DNA of 64,000 nt from Nocardioides euryhalodurans (GTDB lineage: Bacteria; Actinomycetota; Actinomycetes; Propionibacteriales; Nocardioidaceae), in assembly GCF_004564375.1 (NCBI RefSeq), contig NZ_CP038267.1, positions 2,668,501-2,732,500 of the forward strand, read 5' to 3'. The position numbers and the translations under genes are program-made. A model generated the notes under the pieces. The model saw only the letters and a program-made list of their open reading frames with translations, was not told the DNA's origin and searched no databases. Shown piece by piece: positions 48,816 to 58,441 of the stretch (its first letter is position 1; each line of letters starts with the position of its first letter).

Positions 48816-50851
48816 GTGCTGCTCCCCATCGGTAGCCGGGCCCGGACGACGGTGCCGCCGCCGGGAGGACAGGTGACCTCGCTGTTCCCGCCGAGCTCGG
48901 CGGCCCGCTCGCGCAGCGACACCAGGCCGACCCCGGCCTCGGCGTCGGCCGGGATGCCCCGACCGTCGTCGACCACCTCGACGACGAGGTCGCCGTCGGT
49001 GACCGCGAGACCGACCACGCAGAGCGAGGCGTGGGCGTGGCGGGCGACGTTGGTGAGCGCCTCGCCGGCGATCCGGTACGCCGCCACCTCGACCGCTGCG
49101 GGCAGCGGCCCGAGGTCGGTGGCCTCGACCCGCACCGCCAGCCCCCCGGTGGCGACCCGCTCCCCGAGCTGGCTGAGCGCGCCGACCAGCCCGCGGTCGT
49201 CCAGGGCGGGAGGCCGCAGGTCGTGCACCAGCCGGCGTACGTCGGCCACGACCTCCTGGACGTGCTCGCTGGTCGCCTCGATGTGGTCGGCCGCCGCGGC
49301 CGGGTCGCGCTCGACGAGGAGCCGGGCCGACTCGAGCCGGAAGACGACCCCGCTCAGCGCCGGCCCCAGCCCGTCGTGGAGGTCCCGCCGGATCCGTCGC
49401 CGCTCCTCCTCGCGCGCCACGACGAGCCGCTCCCGGCTCTCCTGCAGCTCGGCGGCGAGCCGGCCGGTACGGACCGCCGTGGCGGCCTGCCGCACCAGGT
49501 CGCCGAGCAGCTGCTCGTCGCGCCGCGAGAGCCGGCTCCGCAGCCCGCGCGCCGGCAGCACCAGCCGCCCGACGGCGTCGCCGCGGTAGGTGATGGGCAG
49601 CGTCCGGGTCTCGGCCGGGGCCGTGCCGTGGGTGGCGATCAGCCGCTCCCCGCCGCCACGGTCGACCTCCACCCGGACGTAGGGGACCCCGAAGGCCGTC
49701 GCGACCGCGCGGGCCACCGCGGCGAGCTGGTCCGCCCCGTCGCCGGTGGTCTCGAGCGTCGAGGCCAAGCCGGCCACCACGTCGTAGGGGTTGTCGCGCT
49801 CGCCGAGCACGAGCCGGCGTACGCCCCGCCACAGCCGGTCGCGCAGCGGTGCGTAGAGCAGCGCCGAGAGGAGCAGCACCAGCAGCACGACCTGCTGCTG
49901 GGCCAGGGCGTCGCCGAGGAGCTCGGTGACGCCCGCCAGCACGGCGAGGTCGACACCGACGACGATCACCGACAGCGAGCCGTAGACGAGGGTGGTGCCG
50001 AAGAGGTCGTCGATGGGGACCAGGTCGGGGCGCACGATCGCCACCGTCATCGCCCCGGCCGGCAGCACCATGATCACGAAGGTCACCAGGTGCTCCAGCT
50101 GCGGCACCCGGACCACGGTCGTCAGCAGGATGGTCAGCGCCATCACCACGACGGCCCACAGCAGCCAGCGCATCCGGTCGCGCTCGACGCCGGTGGCCCG
50201 CCGGTAGCGGACCACGACGGTCGCCATGGGGACCAGGAACAGCAGCACCGCGAGGACGCGGACGCCGCCGGCGACGGTGCTGCCGATGCCCGGCGAGACC
50301 GGGACCGTCGTCGGCTCCAGGTCGACCCCGGGCGGGACCGCCACGTCCAGGAAGCCCGTCGCCGGCGCCACGATCACCAGCACGCAGATGCCGCACAGCA
50401 GCGCCAGGCTGACCTTGCCGGCCAGGCCCCACCGTCCGGGCAGGAAGCGGCCGGTGGGGAAGATCAGCAGCAGTGCGGCGATGGTGACCGGCAGGAACGA
50501 CGTGAACCGCAGCAGGAACCACAGCGCGAACGTCATCCCCGGCCACGCCTCGTCAGCGGACAGGCCGACCCTGACGTACGCCTGGGCGAGGCCGTCGAGC
50601 GCCCAGAACAGCCCGAGCCACGACAGCGCCCAGCCGAAGCCGTGACGAGGGTCGTGGTGGAGCACGACCAGGGCGAGCGCGCCCAGGACGACGCCGTTGG
50701 CCGCGAAGACCCAGCCCGGGTCGGGCGCCAGGGGGAACGGCTCGCCGCCGACGGGCTCGAGCGTGTCGAGGACGACCGTCAGCACGAACGCCGTCACGGT
50801 GAGCGAGGCGAGGCCGACCGCTGCCCAACGGCGCCCCCGTGCTGTGGTCAC
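48812..50851 (-). CDS. NarL-type sensor histidine kinase with multi-pass membrane domain and GAF-like domain
   Basis: A 679-residue kinase. About eight hydrophobic segments lie in residues ~10-300, then a GAF-like region (LAAVARAVATAFGVPYVRVEV) and the HisKA_3 box EEERRRIRRDLHDGLGPALSG with the phospho-His. The ATPase end contains IAGEALTNVARHAHA and VVDDGRGIPADAEAG...VSLRERAAELGG. The N-terminal membrane array has no obvious extracytoplasmic loop domain, so it probably senses within or at the membrane. The start is GTG 50851. The arrangement with the LuxR regulator is typical of actinobacterial orphan-sensing pairs. Confidence 0.88.
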   Translation of the reverse strand: MTTARGRRWAAVGLASLTVTAFVLTVVLDTLEPVGGEPFPLAPDPGWVFAANGVVLGALALVVLHHDPRHGFGWALSWLGLFWALDGLAQAYVRVGLSADEAWPGMTFALWFLLRFTSFLPVTIAALLLIFPTGRFLPGRWGLAGKVSLALLCGICVLVIVAPATGFLDVAVPPGVDLEPTTVPVSPGIGSTVAGGVRVLAVLLFLVPMATVVVRYRRATGVERDRMRWLLWAVVVMALTILLTTVVRVPQLEHLVTFVIMVLPAGAMTVAIVRPDLVPIDDLFGTTLVYGSLSVIVVGVDLAVLAGVTELLGDALAQQQVVLLVLLLSALLYAPLRDRLWRGVRRLVLGERDNPYDVVAGLASTLETTGDGADQLAAVARAVATAFGVPYVRVEVDRGGGERLIATHGTAPAETRTLPITYRGDAVGRLVLPARGLRSRLSRRDEQLLGDLVRQAATAVRTGRLAAELQESRERLVVAREEERRRIRRDLHDGLGPALSGVVFRLESARLLVERDPAAAADHIEATSEHVQEVVADVRRLVHDLRPPALDDRGLVGALSQLGERVATGGLAVRVEATDLGPLPAAVEVAAYRIAGEALTNVARHAHASLCVVGLAVTDGDLVVEVVDDGRGIPADAEAGVGLVSLRERAAELGGNSEVTCPPGGGTVVRARLPMGSST

Positions 50852-50958
50852 CGCGACATTGTGGCGCGCGGAGGGCGGTCGTGCCGGGACACGACGACGC
50901 CGACCCGCCCCTCGCAGGGACGGATCGACGTCGTCGGTGGGCGCGGGGCCCGCGGTGG

Positions 50959-51672
50959 TCACGCCCGGTGGGCCCGGTCGCCGACGGTGAAGCCGATCGC
51001 GGTGACGAGCAGCCACAGCGGCCCGGTCATGCCGGCCATGTACTGCGCCGGCGAGACGCCGAGCAGCACGGTGAGGCCGCCGAGCACGAGGCCGACGATG
51101 CCGATCCAGCGCGGCACGCCGCCCCGGCGGAAGGTCGCCCACAGGGCGAGGCCGGCCAGCCCGGCCAGCGTCCACAACCACGGGATGGTGCCGATCCAGT
51201 GGTTGAACATCGCGGCGTTGGCGTCCTGGACCAGGTCCGGCTCGGTGACGCCCATCATGAACTCGGTGTCCAGGCCGCTGCCCATGATCGAGACGACCGC
51301 GGTGCCGAGCAGGCCGCCCAGCGCCACCGTGGGGATCGCCGAGTCGGGCAGGGCGGCCCGGAGCCGGCGGTGGAGCCCGGCGGCGAAGACGACCAGCAGC
51401 ACCGCCCCGACGGTCGTGAAGGTGTGGAAGGCGTACATCGCGCCGGTCTGGGTCGCCAGCTTCGCGGTGATGCCGGCGGGGTCTCCCACCAGCGCCGGGT
51501 CGTAGATCGCGTCGACCATGCCGGAGAAGACGATGGTGCCGATGCCGCAGATGCCGGCGCCGATGCCGGCCAGGGCCCAGCCCCGCGACCCCGTACGGCG
51601 CTCGGTGGGGGCCGGTGCGTCGTCGGCGACGTCCGCGCGGGCCAGGTTCTGGGTGGTGACGTGGGTGCTCAC
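50959..51672 (-). CDS. Hypothetical multi-pass membrane protein
   Basis: A 237-residue protein. After a ~30-residue polar N-terminus there are about six hydrophobic segments (e.g. GWALAGIGAGICGIGTIVFSG, AFHTFTTVGAVLLVVFAAGL, IPWLWTLAGLAGLALW, WIGIVGLVLGGLTVLLGV). No enzyme motif or family is recognised; DUF4386-like proteins have a similar layout. The GTG start at 51672 has GGAAAGGAACC upstream. It is 107 bp upstream of the sensor kinase gene on the same strand, and may belong to its regulon or sense with it. Confidence 0.78.
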   Translation of the reverse strand: MSTHVTTQNLARADVADDAPAPTERRTGSRGWALAGIGAGICGIGTIVFSGMVDAIYDPALVGDPAGITAKLATQTGAMYAFHTFTTVGAVLLVVFAAGLHRRLRAALPDSAIPTVALGGLLGTAVVSIMGSGLDTEFMMGVTEPDLVQDANAAMFNHWIGTIPWLWTLAGLAGLALWATFRRGGVPRWIGIVGLVLGGLTVLLGVSPAQYMAGMTGPLWLLVTAIGFTVGDRAHRA

Positions 51673-51885
51673 GGTGGTTCCTTTCCAGGTGGTGTGGAAG
51701 GACGGTGCCGGGCCGGATGTCCCGACCGACAGGGACAACGGGGCACACCTCGGTTGGCGGCTCGACCGGCCGCGCCGGTACGTTGGGACGCACACGTTGT
51801 GTCCCCCGTCACAAGCGGAAGCACGACGCCCAGCTCGGCGAGAGCGGAGACCCCGCGAGTGCCGGTGACCTGAAAAGGAGTGCCT

Positions 51886-53040
51886 GTGACCACGGCAGGA
51901 TTCGGCCCCGACCTGGTGGAGGTCTTCGGTCCTTCCCAGCGCGACGGCGGCCCCGACCTCATCCAGCTGCTGACGCCGGAGGGCGAGCGCGTCCACCACC
52001 CGGAGCTCGACCTCGACTTCAGTGCCGAGCAGCTGCGCGGCTTCTACCGCGACATGGTGCTCACCCGGCGCATCGACACCGAGGCCACCGCGCTCCAGCG
52101 GCACGGCGAGCTCGGCATCTGGGCGCAGCTGCTCGGCCAGGAGGCCGCGCAGATCGGCGCCGGCCGGGCCCTGAAGAAGCAGGACTTCGTCTTCCCGACC
52201 TACCGCGAGCACGGCGTCGCCTACTGCAAGGGCGTCGACCCGCTCAACCTGCTGGGCCTCTTCCGCGGTGTCGACCACGGCGCCTGGGACCCCAACGAGA
52301 ACAACTTCGGCCTCTACACGATCGTGATCGGCGCCCAGGCGCTGCACGCCACGGGCTACGCGATGGGCATCCAGCGCGACGGCGACGTCGGCACCGGTGA
52401 CCCCGACCGCGACGCGGCCGTGATCGCCCACTTCGGCGACGGTGCCTCCAGCCAGGGTGACGTCAACGAGGCGTTCATCTTCGCCGCCTCCTACAACGCG
52501 CCGGTCGTCTTCTTCTGCCAGAACAACCAGTGGGCGATCTCCGAGCCGATCGAGCGCCAGTCGCGGATCCCGCTCTACCAGCGCGCGCTCGGCTTCGGCT
52601 TCCCGGGCGTCCGCGTCGACGGCAACGACGTCCTCGCGACGTACGCCGTCACGCAGGCCGCCCTGCAGCGCGCCCGTGAGGGGCAGGGCCCGACCTTCGT
52701 CGAGGCCTACACCTACCGGATGGGCGCGCACACCACGACCGACGACCCGACCCGCTACCGGCTCAACGACGACGTCGAGCACTGGAAGCTCAAGGACCCG
52801 ATCGCGCGGCTCGAGGTCTACCTCCGCCGCAACGGCCTGGTCGACGACGCGTTCGTCGACGAGCTCAAGCAGGAGGCCGACGAGCTCGGACACCACCTGC
52901 GCGAGGGGTGCAAGGCACTGCCCGACCCGAAGCCGATGGACATGTTCGACCACGTCTACGCCGAGGAGACCGAGGAGCTGCGCGTCCAGCGCGAGGGCTT
53001 CGCGTCGTACCTCGAGACCTTCGAGGGGGGCCACCACTGA
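51886..53040 (+). CDS. 2-oxoacid dehydrogenase E1 component, alpha subunit
   Basis: A 384-residue thiamine-diphosphate enzyme subunit. The ThDP/Mg signature is FGDGASSQGDVNEAFIFA followed by VFFCQNNQWAIS. The phosphorylation-loop-like YRMGAHTTTDDPTRYR is also present. With the beta subunit it decarboxylates a 2-oxoacid (pyruvate or a branched-chain 2-oxoacid) and acylates the E2 lipoyl group. GTG 51886 was taken as start because AAAGGAG ends six bases before it; the earlier in-frame GTG at 51880 lies inside that ribosome-binding site. It is first in an operon with E1beta and E2; no E3 gene is included. Confidence 0.88.
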   Translation: MTTAGFGPDLVEVFGPSQRDGGPDLIQLLTPEGERVHHPELDLDFSAEQLRGFYRDMVLTRRIDTEATALQRHGELGIWAQLLGQEAAQIGAGRALKKQDFVFPTYREHGVAYCKGVDPLNLLGLFRGVDHGAWDPNENNFGLYTIVIGAQALHATGYAMGIQRDGDVGTGDPDRDAAVIAHFGDGASSQGDVNEAFIFAASYNAPVVFFCQNNQWAISEPIERQSRIPLYQRALGFGFPGVRVDGNDVLATYAVTQAALQRAREGQGPTFVEAYTYRMGAHTTTDDPTRYRLNDDVEHWKLKDPIARLEVYLRRNGLVDDAFVDELKQEADELGHHLREGCKALPDPKPMDMFDHVYAEETEELRVQREGFASYLETFEGGHH

Positions 53041-54023
53041 TGGGCACGCAGAAGATCACGCTCGCCAAGGGCCTCAACATGGGCCTGCGCAAGGCGATGG
53101 AGGACGACCCCAAGGTCCTGCTCATGGGTGAGGACGTCGGCAAGCTCGGCGGAGTCTTCCGGATCACCGACGGCCTGCAGAAGGACTTCGGTGAGGACCG
53201 CGTCATCGACTCGCCGCTGGCCGAGTCCGGCATCGTCGGCACCGCCATCGGCATGGCGCTGCGCGGCTACCGACCGGTCGTCGAGATCCAGTTCGACGGG
53301 TTCGTCTACCCGGCGTACGACCAGATCGTGTGCCAGGTCGCGAAGATGCACTACCGCTCCAAGGGCAGGTACAAGATCCCGATGGTCATCCGGATCCCCT
53401 TCGGTGGCGGCATCGGCGCGGTCGAGCACCACTCCGAGAGCCCGGAGGCGCAGTTCGCGCACACACCCGGCCTCAAGGTCGTCGCCTGCTCCAACCCGAT
53501 CGACGGCTACTGGATGATCCAGCAGGCGATCGCCTCCGACGACCCGGTCATCTTCCTCGAGCCGAAGCGCCAGTACCACGCCGACAAGGCCGAGCTCGAC
53601 GAGACCGCCACCCCCGAGCCGCTCTTCAGCAGCCGGGTGGTCCGGCAGGGCAGCGACGTGACGGTGCTGGCGTACGGCCCGACCGTCAAGACCGCGCTGT
53701 CCGCCGCGGAGGCGGCTGCCGGTGAGGGCAAGAGCCTCGAGGTGATCGACCTGCGGACGCTCAGCCCGCTCGACATGGCGCCGGTCCTGGAGTCCGTGCG
53801 CCGGACCGGCCGTGCGGTCATCACCCACGAGGCCCACGTCAACCTCGGCATGGGTTCCGAGGTGGCCGCCCGGATCACCGAGGAGTGCTTCTACTCCCTG
53901 GAGGCGCCGGTGCTCCGCGTCGGCGGCTTCGACACCCCCTACCCCGCGTCGCGGATCGAGGAGGACTACCTCCCCGACCTCGACCGGGTCCTCGACGCCG
54001 TGGACAGGAGCCTGGAGTTCTGA
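53040..54023 (+). CDS. 2-oxoacid dehydrogenase E1 component, beta subunit
   Basis: A 327-residue transketolase-like subunit, the usual length. It has LLMGEDVGKLGGVFRIT near the N-terminus, SPLAESGIVGTAIGMALRGYRPVVEIQF, and IDLRTLSPLDMAPVLESV. It completes the E1 active site with the alpha subunit. The ATG overlaps the alpha stop, and its stop overlaps the E2 start. The separate alpha and beta genes and the alpha/beta/E2 order are typical of branched-chain (BkdAB-type) complexes, though pyruvate use is also known for such actinobacterial enzymes. Confidence 0.9.
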   Translation: MGTQKITLAKGLNMGLRKAMEDDPKVLLMGEDVGKLGGVFRITDGLQKDFGEDRVIDSPLAESGIVGTAIGMALRGYRPVVEIQFDGFVYPAYDQIVCQVAKMHYRSKGRYKIPMVIRIPFGGGIGAVEHHSESPEAQFAHTPGLKVVACSNPIDGYWMIQQAIASDDPVIFLEPKRQYHADKAELDETATPEPLFSSRVVRQGSDVTVLAYGPTVKTALSAAEAAAGEGKSLEVIDLRTLSPLDMAPVLESVRRTGRAVITHEAHVNLGMGSEVAARITEECFYSLEAPVLRVGGFDTPYPASRIEEDYLPDLDRVLDAVDRSLEF

Positions 54024-55531
54024 TGGCCGAGTTCAAGCTGCCCGATGTCGGTGAGGGCCTCACCGAGGCCGAGATCGTCTCCTGGAAGGTCAAGGAGGGC
54101 GACACTGTCGGGATCAACGAGATCATCGTCGAGATCGAGACCGCGAAGTCCCTGGTCGAGCTGCCCTCGCCGTTTGCCGGCACCGTCCAGCGGCTGATGG
54201 TCGCGGAGGGCGAGATGGTCCCGGTCGGGACGCCGATCATCGCGATCGGTGATCCTTCGGAGGCGGTCCCGACCCCGCAGACCGAGTCCGACCCGTACCT
54301 CGGGATGGCCGAGAAGGCTGCCGCCAAGGAGGCCGCCGAGCTGGAGATCGACCTCTCCAACCCCGCCGCGAGCGGTGGCGGGGAGGGCGAGAGCCTGGTC
54401 GGCCGCAACAAGGCGGACCGCGGACCCGTACGCCGGGCCCGCAAGGGCCCCGTGACGCCGGCCTCCGAGGCCGGGGCCAACGCCCAGCTGCAGCTGCAGG
54501 GGGCGTTCGCCCCCGGTGGCGCCCGCTCCGACGAGGTCGTGGCCGCGGACGAGGAGCCGGTCCCGGCGACCTCCGCGCGGCACCGGTCCGAGCCCGCCGA
54601 GGCGCTCGTTCCCGCGCGGTCGCAGGAGGAGGCGCGGGTGCTGGCCAAGCCGCCGGTCCGCAAGCTCGCCAAGGACCTCGGGGTCGACCTGGCCACGCTG
54701 TCCGGCTCGGGTGCGGGCGGGGTGATCACGCGGAGCGACGTCGAGGCTGCGGCCGGCGCCCCCGTCCAGGCCGAGACCGGCCCGTCCACCGTGGTCCCGG
54801 CGCCGCGCAGCAGCGGCGAGCGTGAGACCCGCGAGCCGATCAAGGGCGTCCGCAAGATGATGGCCCAGGCGATGAGCCAGTCGGCCTTCACCAGCCCCCA
54901 CGTCACCGAGTGGATCACCGTCGACGTCACCCGCACGATGGAGTTCGTCGACCGGCTCAAGGCGCGTCGGGAGTTCCGCGACGTCAAGGTCAGCCCGCTG
55001 CTGGTGCTCTCGCGGGCGGTGATGCTCGCGATGCGTCGTACGCCGGAGATCAACTCGTTCTGGGACGAGGCAGCCCAGGAGGTCGTCTACAAGTCCTACG
55101 TCAACCTCGGCATCGCTGCGGCCACCCCCCGTGGGCTGGTCGTGCCGAACGTCAAGGATGCCGACCAGCTCGGCCTCCTCGAGCTGGCCGGTGCGCTCAA
55201 CCAGCTGACCGCCACCGCCCGCGAGGGGAGGACGCAGCCTGCCGAGATGAGCGGCGGCACCTTCACGATCACGAACGTCGGGGTCTTCGGTGTGGACGCC
55301 GGGACGCCGATCATCAACCCCGGCGAGTCGGCGATCCTGTGCTTCGGCGCCGTCCGCAAGCAGCCGTGGGTCGTGACCGGCCCCACCGGCGAGGACGAGC
55401 TGGGGATCCGCCAGCTCACCACGCTGGCGCTCTCGTTCGACCACCGTCACATCGACGGCGAGAAGGGTTCGCGGTTCCTCGCGGACGTGGCCGGGATCCT
55501 CGAGGACCCCGCCTCCGCACTGCTCTTCTGA
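54023..55531 (+). CDS. 2-oxoacid dehydrogenase E2 component (dihydrolipoamide acyltransferase)
   Basis: A 502-residue protein. There is one lipoyl domain (1-77; the lipoylated lysine is Lys42 in EIETAKSLVELPSP). A long Ala/Pro/Glu linker follows, then a peripheral subunit-binding domain (~205-240, VRKLAKDLGVDLATLSGSGAGG) and the catalytic acyltransferase core (~275-502). The active-site motif is LALSFDHRHIDGEKGSRF. Short E2 proteins with a single lipoyl domain suit branched-chain complexes. It completes a three-gene operon ended by the strong hairpin at 55545-55606; E3 must come from elsewhere. Confidence 0.92.
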   Translation: MAEFKLPDVGEGLTEAEIVSWKVKEGDTVGINEIIVEIETAKSLVELPSPFAGTVQRLMVAEGEMVPVGTPIIAIGDPSEAVPTPQTESDPYLGMAEKAAAKEAAELEIDLSNPAASGGGEGESLVGRNKADRGPVRRARKGPVTPASEAGANAQLQLQGAFAPGGARSDEVVAADEEPVPATSARHRSEPAEALVPARSQEEARVLAKPPVRKLAKDLGVDLATLSGSGAGGVITRSDVEAAAGAPVQAETGPSTVVPAPRSSGERETREPIKGVRKMMAQAMSQSAFTSPHVTEWITVDVTRTMEFVDRLKARREFRDVKVSPLLVLSRAVMLAMRRTPEINSFWDEAAQEVVYKSYVNLGIAAATPRGLVVPNVKDADQLGLLELAGALNQLTATAREGRTQPAEMSGGTFTITNVGVFGVDAGTPIINPGESAILCFGAVRKQPWVVTGPTGEDELGIRQLTTLALSFDHRHIDGEKGSRFLADVAGILEDPASALLF

Positions 55532-55544
55532 GGCTGCGCCGCCA

Positions 55545-55606
55545 CGCGCGGCCATCCGCACCCACTCGGTCCTGAGCGACCGGCGGTCGGTGCGGGTGGC
55601 CGCGCG
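55545..55606 (+). terminator. Hairpin terminator of the E1-E2 operon
   Basis: An 18-bp stem with one mismatch, CGCGCGGCCATCCGCACC (55545-55562) with GGTGCGGGTGGCCGCGCG (55589-55606). It lies 14 bp after the E2 stop, with an additional short inner stem (CGGTC/GACCG). It is the last element before the AT-richer promoter region of the ABC transporter. Confidence 0.8.
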
Positions 55607-55676
55607 TCGTCGTTCCCGGCGCCGACTGTGGCGCGTCACACGCCGACCCGGTGCGTGCATTCCCGGATTCTTTCTC

Positions 55677-55703
55677 TAGTATCTCTACAGATTCAGTAGA
55701 GAT
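55677..55703 (+). promoter_or_regulatory. Promoter and palindromic operator of the ABC transporter / monooxygenase operon
   Basis: The -10-like TAGTAT (55677-55682) overlaps a perfect inverted repeat, ATCTCTAC (55681-55688) with GTAGAGAT (55696-55703), spaced by seven bases. The repeat lies 18 bp before the ATG and covers the expected transcription start, a typical repressor site. The stretch is unusually rich in A+T for this genome. The binding protein is not encoded next to it. Confidence 0.6.
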
Positions 55704-55720
55704 TGAGAAGGGAGACGGGG

Positions 55721-56764
55721 ATGTCGCGTGCCAGACCCCCCTGGCTGGTGGCCGCCGTGCTGTGCCTGGGGCTGCTGACGGGGTGCCAGGCGCTGGGAGC
55801 GCCCGGCGAACGACCGACCGAGCAGGCCATGACCATCCGGTACCACTCGGGCCCCGGGTTGATGAACCACCTCGAGCTCGCCGACGCGCTCGGCTACCTC
55901 GAGGGCACGGGGATCGAGCTCGACTACGAGGGCCCGGTGGCGGGCGGGCCGGAGATCCTGCGCTCGGTCGCCACCGACCAGACCGACCTGGGGGTCGGGC
56001 CGTTCCAGGGTGCGACGGCCCGCGTCGTCTCCACCGGGGTGGACCTGACGGCCGTCGCCGCGACGTACGGCTCCAACCGTGCGGAGGGCCGGACCTTCGA
56101 CGTGGTCACGCTCGACGACGGCGGCCTGGACGACGCCCGCGACCTGATCGGCGGGAAGGTCGCGGTCAACACCCTCGGCGCCAACGCCGAGGCGATCCTC
56201 GACACCTGGTTCGCCCAGGAGGGGCTGACCCAGGACGAGATCGACGACGTGGCCCTGGTCCCGCTCCCGGGCATCAACCAGGAGGCTGCCCTGCGTGAGG
56301 GGCAGGTCGACGCCGCGCTCATGAACGGCGCGGCCCGTGACTTCGCCATGAAGCACGGCAACCTCCGATCGCTGGTCAGGGACGTCGACCTCGTGGGTGA
56401 CTACAACGGCGGCTCGTACGTCCTGCGCGACTCCTTCATCGAGGCGCACCCGGAGCTGACCCGCACCCTGGTCGGGGTGCTGGTCCGGGCGATCCGCTTC
56501 GAGCAGGCGCACTCGCTCGCGGAGACCCGACAGGTCTTCGCGCGGTGGCTGGAGGAGCACGGACGGTCGGACGAGCTCCCCGTCCTGGAGTCCTGGCAGG
56601 GCAACGGCATCGCCACGCCCGGAGGCGTCCTCCGCGACGAGGACTTCGAGCTCTGGACCGACTGGCTCGAGGCGGAGGGCCAGATCGACGTCGACGACCT
56701 CAGCATCCCGGATCTGTACACCAACGAGTTCAACCCCGCAGCGGGGGAGAGGAGCAACCGATGA
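55721..56764 (+). CDS. ABC transporter substrate-binding lipoprotein, SsuA/TauA/nitrate type
   Basis: A 347-residue protein. Its signal peptide ends in LLTGC (lipid-modified Cys22). The mature protein has the two-lobed SsuA/ThiY-like pattern (GPGLMNHLELADALGYLEGTGIEL, GGKVAVNTLGANAEAILDTWFAQEGL, AALMNGAARDFAMKHGNL). It delivers a sulfonate-, nitrate- or thiamine-precursor-like ligand to the permease. The ATG at 55721 has GGGAG in front. It is the first gene of a four-gene operon with the ATPase, permease and a flavin-dependent monooxygenase, as in sulfur-scavenging loci. Confidence 0.85.
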   Translation: MSRARPPWLVAAVLCLGLLTGCQALGAPGERPTEQAMTIRYHSGPGLMNHLELADALGYLEGTGIELDYEGPVAGGPEILRSVATDQTDLGVGPFQGATARVVSTGVDLTAVAATYGSNRAEGRTFDVVTLDDGGLDDARDLIGGKVAVNTLGANAEAILDTWFAQEGLTQDEIDDVALVPLPGINQEAALREGQVDAALMNGAARDFAMKHGNLRSLVRDVDLVGDYNGGSYVLRDSFIEAHPELTRTLVGVLVRAIRFEQAHSLAETRQVFARWLEEHGRSDELPVLESWQGNGIATPGGVLRDEDFELWTDWLEAEGQIDVDDLSIPDLYTNEFNPAAGERSNR

Positions 56765-57582
56765 GCAGCAGCATTGAGCTGGAGGACGTGGGGCAGGTCT
56801 TCCGCGTCCGCAGCGACGTGGACGGTCGGCCGGAGGAGTTCGTGGCGCTCGAGGGCCTCGACCTCCGGGTCGACCCGGGAGAGATGGTGTGCGTGGTCGG
56901 CCCGAGCGGGTGCGGCAAGTCGACGGTGCTCGACCTGGTCGCGGGGCTCACGATCCCGACCAGCGGCCGGGTGCTCGTCGGTGGCCAGCCGGTGACCGGG
57001 CCGGGCCTGGACCGCAGCGTCGTCTTCCAGCAGTACACCCTGCTGCCCTGGCGGACCGCCCAGGGCAACGTCGAGCTGGCGCTCGAGGCCGCCGGAGGGA
57101 TGGACCGCCGCGAGCGGGCCGACCGGGCGAGGGAGTACCTCGACCTGGTCGGGCTCTCCGACTTCGCGACGCGCTACCCGCACGAGCTCTCCGGCGGCAT
57201 GAAGCAGCGGGTGGCGATCGCCCGCAGCCTCTCCCACGGGCCGCAGGTCCTGCTGATGGACGAGCCCTTCGGTGCCCTCGACGCCCAGACGCGCGAGCAC
57301 CTGCAGGAGGAGCTGATCGGCATCTGGCGCGAGACCGGGACCACGGTCGTCTTCATCACCCACGACATCGAGGAGGCCGTCTTCCTCGGCCAGCGGGTCG
57401 CGGTCATGAGCGGCCGCCCGGGCCGGGTCAGCGCGGTGGTCGACATCGCCCTGGACCGGCACGACACCCGTCAGGACATCCGCTCGGCCCCGGAGTTCGC
57501 CCACCACCGTCACGAGATCTGGACGCTGCTGCGCAGCGCCGGGCAGCGGGCCCGCCTCGAGGAGGTCGAGCGCGTTGCCTGA
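56761..57582 (+). CDS. ABC transporter ATP-binding subunit, SsuB/TauB-like
   Basis: A 273-residue ATPase. Walker A is GPSGCGKST (47-55), the Q-loop follows in SVVFQQYTLLPWRT, the signature is LSGGMKQRVAIA, Walker B is VLLMDEPFGALD, and the switch His is in FITHDIEEAVFLG. The LLPWRT box after the Q-loop is typical of the sulfonate/nitrate/taurine group. The ATG overlaps the stop of the binding-protein gene, and its end overlaps the permease start. Confidence 0.9.
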   Translation: MSSSIELEDVGQVFRVRSDVDGRPEEFVALEGLDLRVDPGEMVCVVGPSGCGKSTVLDLVAGLTIPTSGRVLVGGQPVTGPGLDRSVVFQQYTLLPWRTAQGNVELALEAAGGMDRRERADRAREYLDLVGLSDFATRYPHELSGGMKQRVAIARSLSHGPQVLLMDEPFGALDAQTREHLQEELIGIWRETGTTVVFITHDIEEAVFLGQRVAVMSGRPGRVSAVVDIALDRHDTRQDIRSAPEFAHHRHEIWTLLRSAGQRARLEEVERVA

Positions 57583-58411
57583 CCTGCTGACCGAGAGGAC
57601 CGAGGCGCGACCCAACCCCCGCCAGGAGGAGGCGGCGCGGGTGCGCCACACGCCGTCGCGCGGCAACCTGACCCGCGTCTGGCGAGGGCTCGCCGGTGTC
57701 GTGCTGCTCGCCGCCGTCTGGGAGCTCGCTCCCCGGTGGGGCCTGCTGGACCCGAACTTCGTCTCCCCGCTCTCCGAGGTCCTCGGTGCGATGGGCCGGC
57801 TGGTCGAGTCCGGAAAGCTGTGGGAGCACATCAGTGCCAGCCTCGTGCGCTCCGCTGCCGGGTTCGGCCTCGCGGTCGCGACCGCGATCCCGCTCGGGGC
57901 CGCGATCGCGTGGTACACCCCCGTGCGCCAGCTGCTCACGCCGGTGCTGGAGGCGTTCCGCAACACCGCGGCCCTCGCGCTGCTGCCGGTCTTCATGCTG
58001 GTCTTCGGGATCGGCGAGACGTCCAAGATCGCGATCGTGCTGTTCGCGTGCTTCTTCCCGATCCTGCTCAGCACGATCGCGGGCGTGGCCGCCGTGGACG
58101 TCCAGCTGCTCCGGACGGCGCGGGTGCTCGGCCTGTCCTCGGTGGAGACCTTCCGCAAGGTCGTCTTCCCGGCGGCGGTGCCCACGATCTTCACGGGCAT
58201 CCGGATCTCCGGCGCCGCCGCGATCCTGGTGCTGATCGCCGCCGAGATGATCGGCGCGACCGTGGGCATCGGCTTCCTCATCAACTACTCCAACAACAAC
58301 TTCCTCATCCCGCAGATGTACGCCGCGATCCTGACCACCACCCTGCTGGGCCTGGCGGTCAACTACGGACTGGTCGCGCTGGAGCGCCGGTTCTCCCGCT
58401 GGCGTGCCTGA
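57575..58411 (+). CDS. ABC transporter permease, SsuC/TauC-like
   Basis: A 278-residue permease with about six membrane segments. The family signature loop that contacts the ATPase is in DVQLLRTARVLGLSSVETFRKVVFPAAVPTIF. The end contains SNNNFLIPQMYAAILTTTLLGLAVNYGLVALE, typical of SsuC/TauC. The start is TTG 57575, overlapping the ATPase gene and preceded by GGAGG; a GTG about 22 codons later is a possible shorter start. It forms the channel of the transporter in this operon. Confidence 0.87.
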   Translation: MPDLLTERTEARPNPRQEEAARVRHTPSRGNLTRVWRGLAGVVLLAAVWELAPRWGLLDPNFVSPLSEVLGAMGRLVESGKLWEHISASLVRSAAGFGLAVATAIPLGAAIAWYTPVRQLLTPVLEAFRNTAALALLPVFMLVFGIGETSKIAIVLFACFFPILLSTIAGVAAVDVQLLRTARVLGLSSVETFRKVVFPAAVPTIFTGIRISGAAAILVLIAAEMIGATVGIGFLINYSNNNFLIPQMYAAILTTTLLGLAVNYGLVALERRFSRWRA

Positions 58412-58441
58412 CCATCCACCGACCACGACAGGAGCTGGACC

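Noticed and set aside
51880..51885. Earlier GTG start for the E1alpha gene
   Set aside because: It overlaps the AAAGGAG ribosome-binding site that serves the GTG at 51886.
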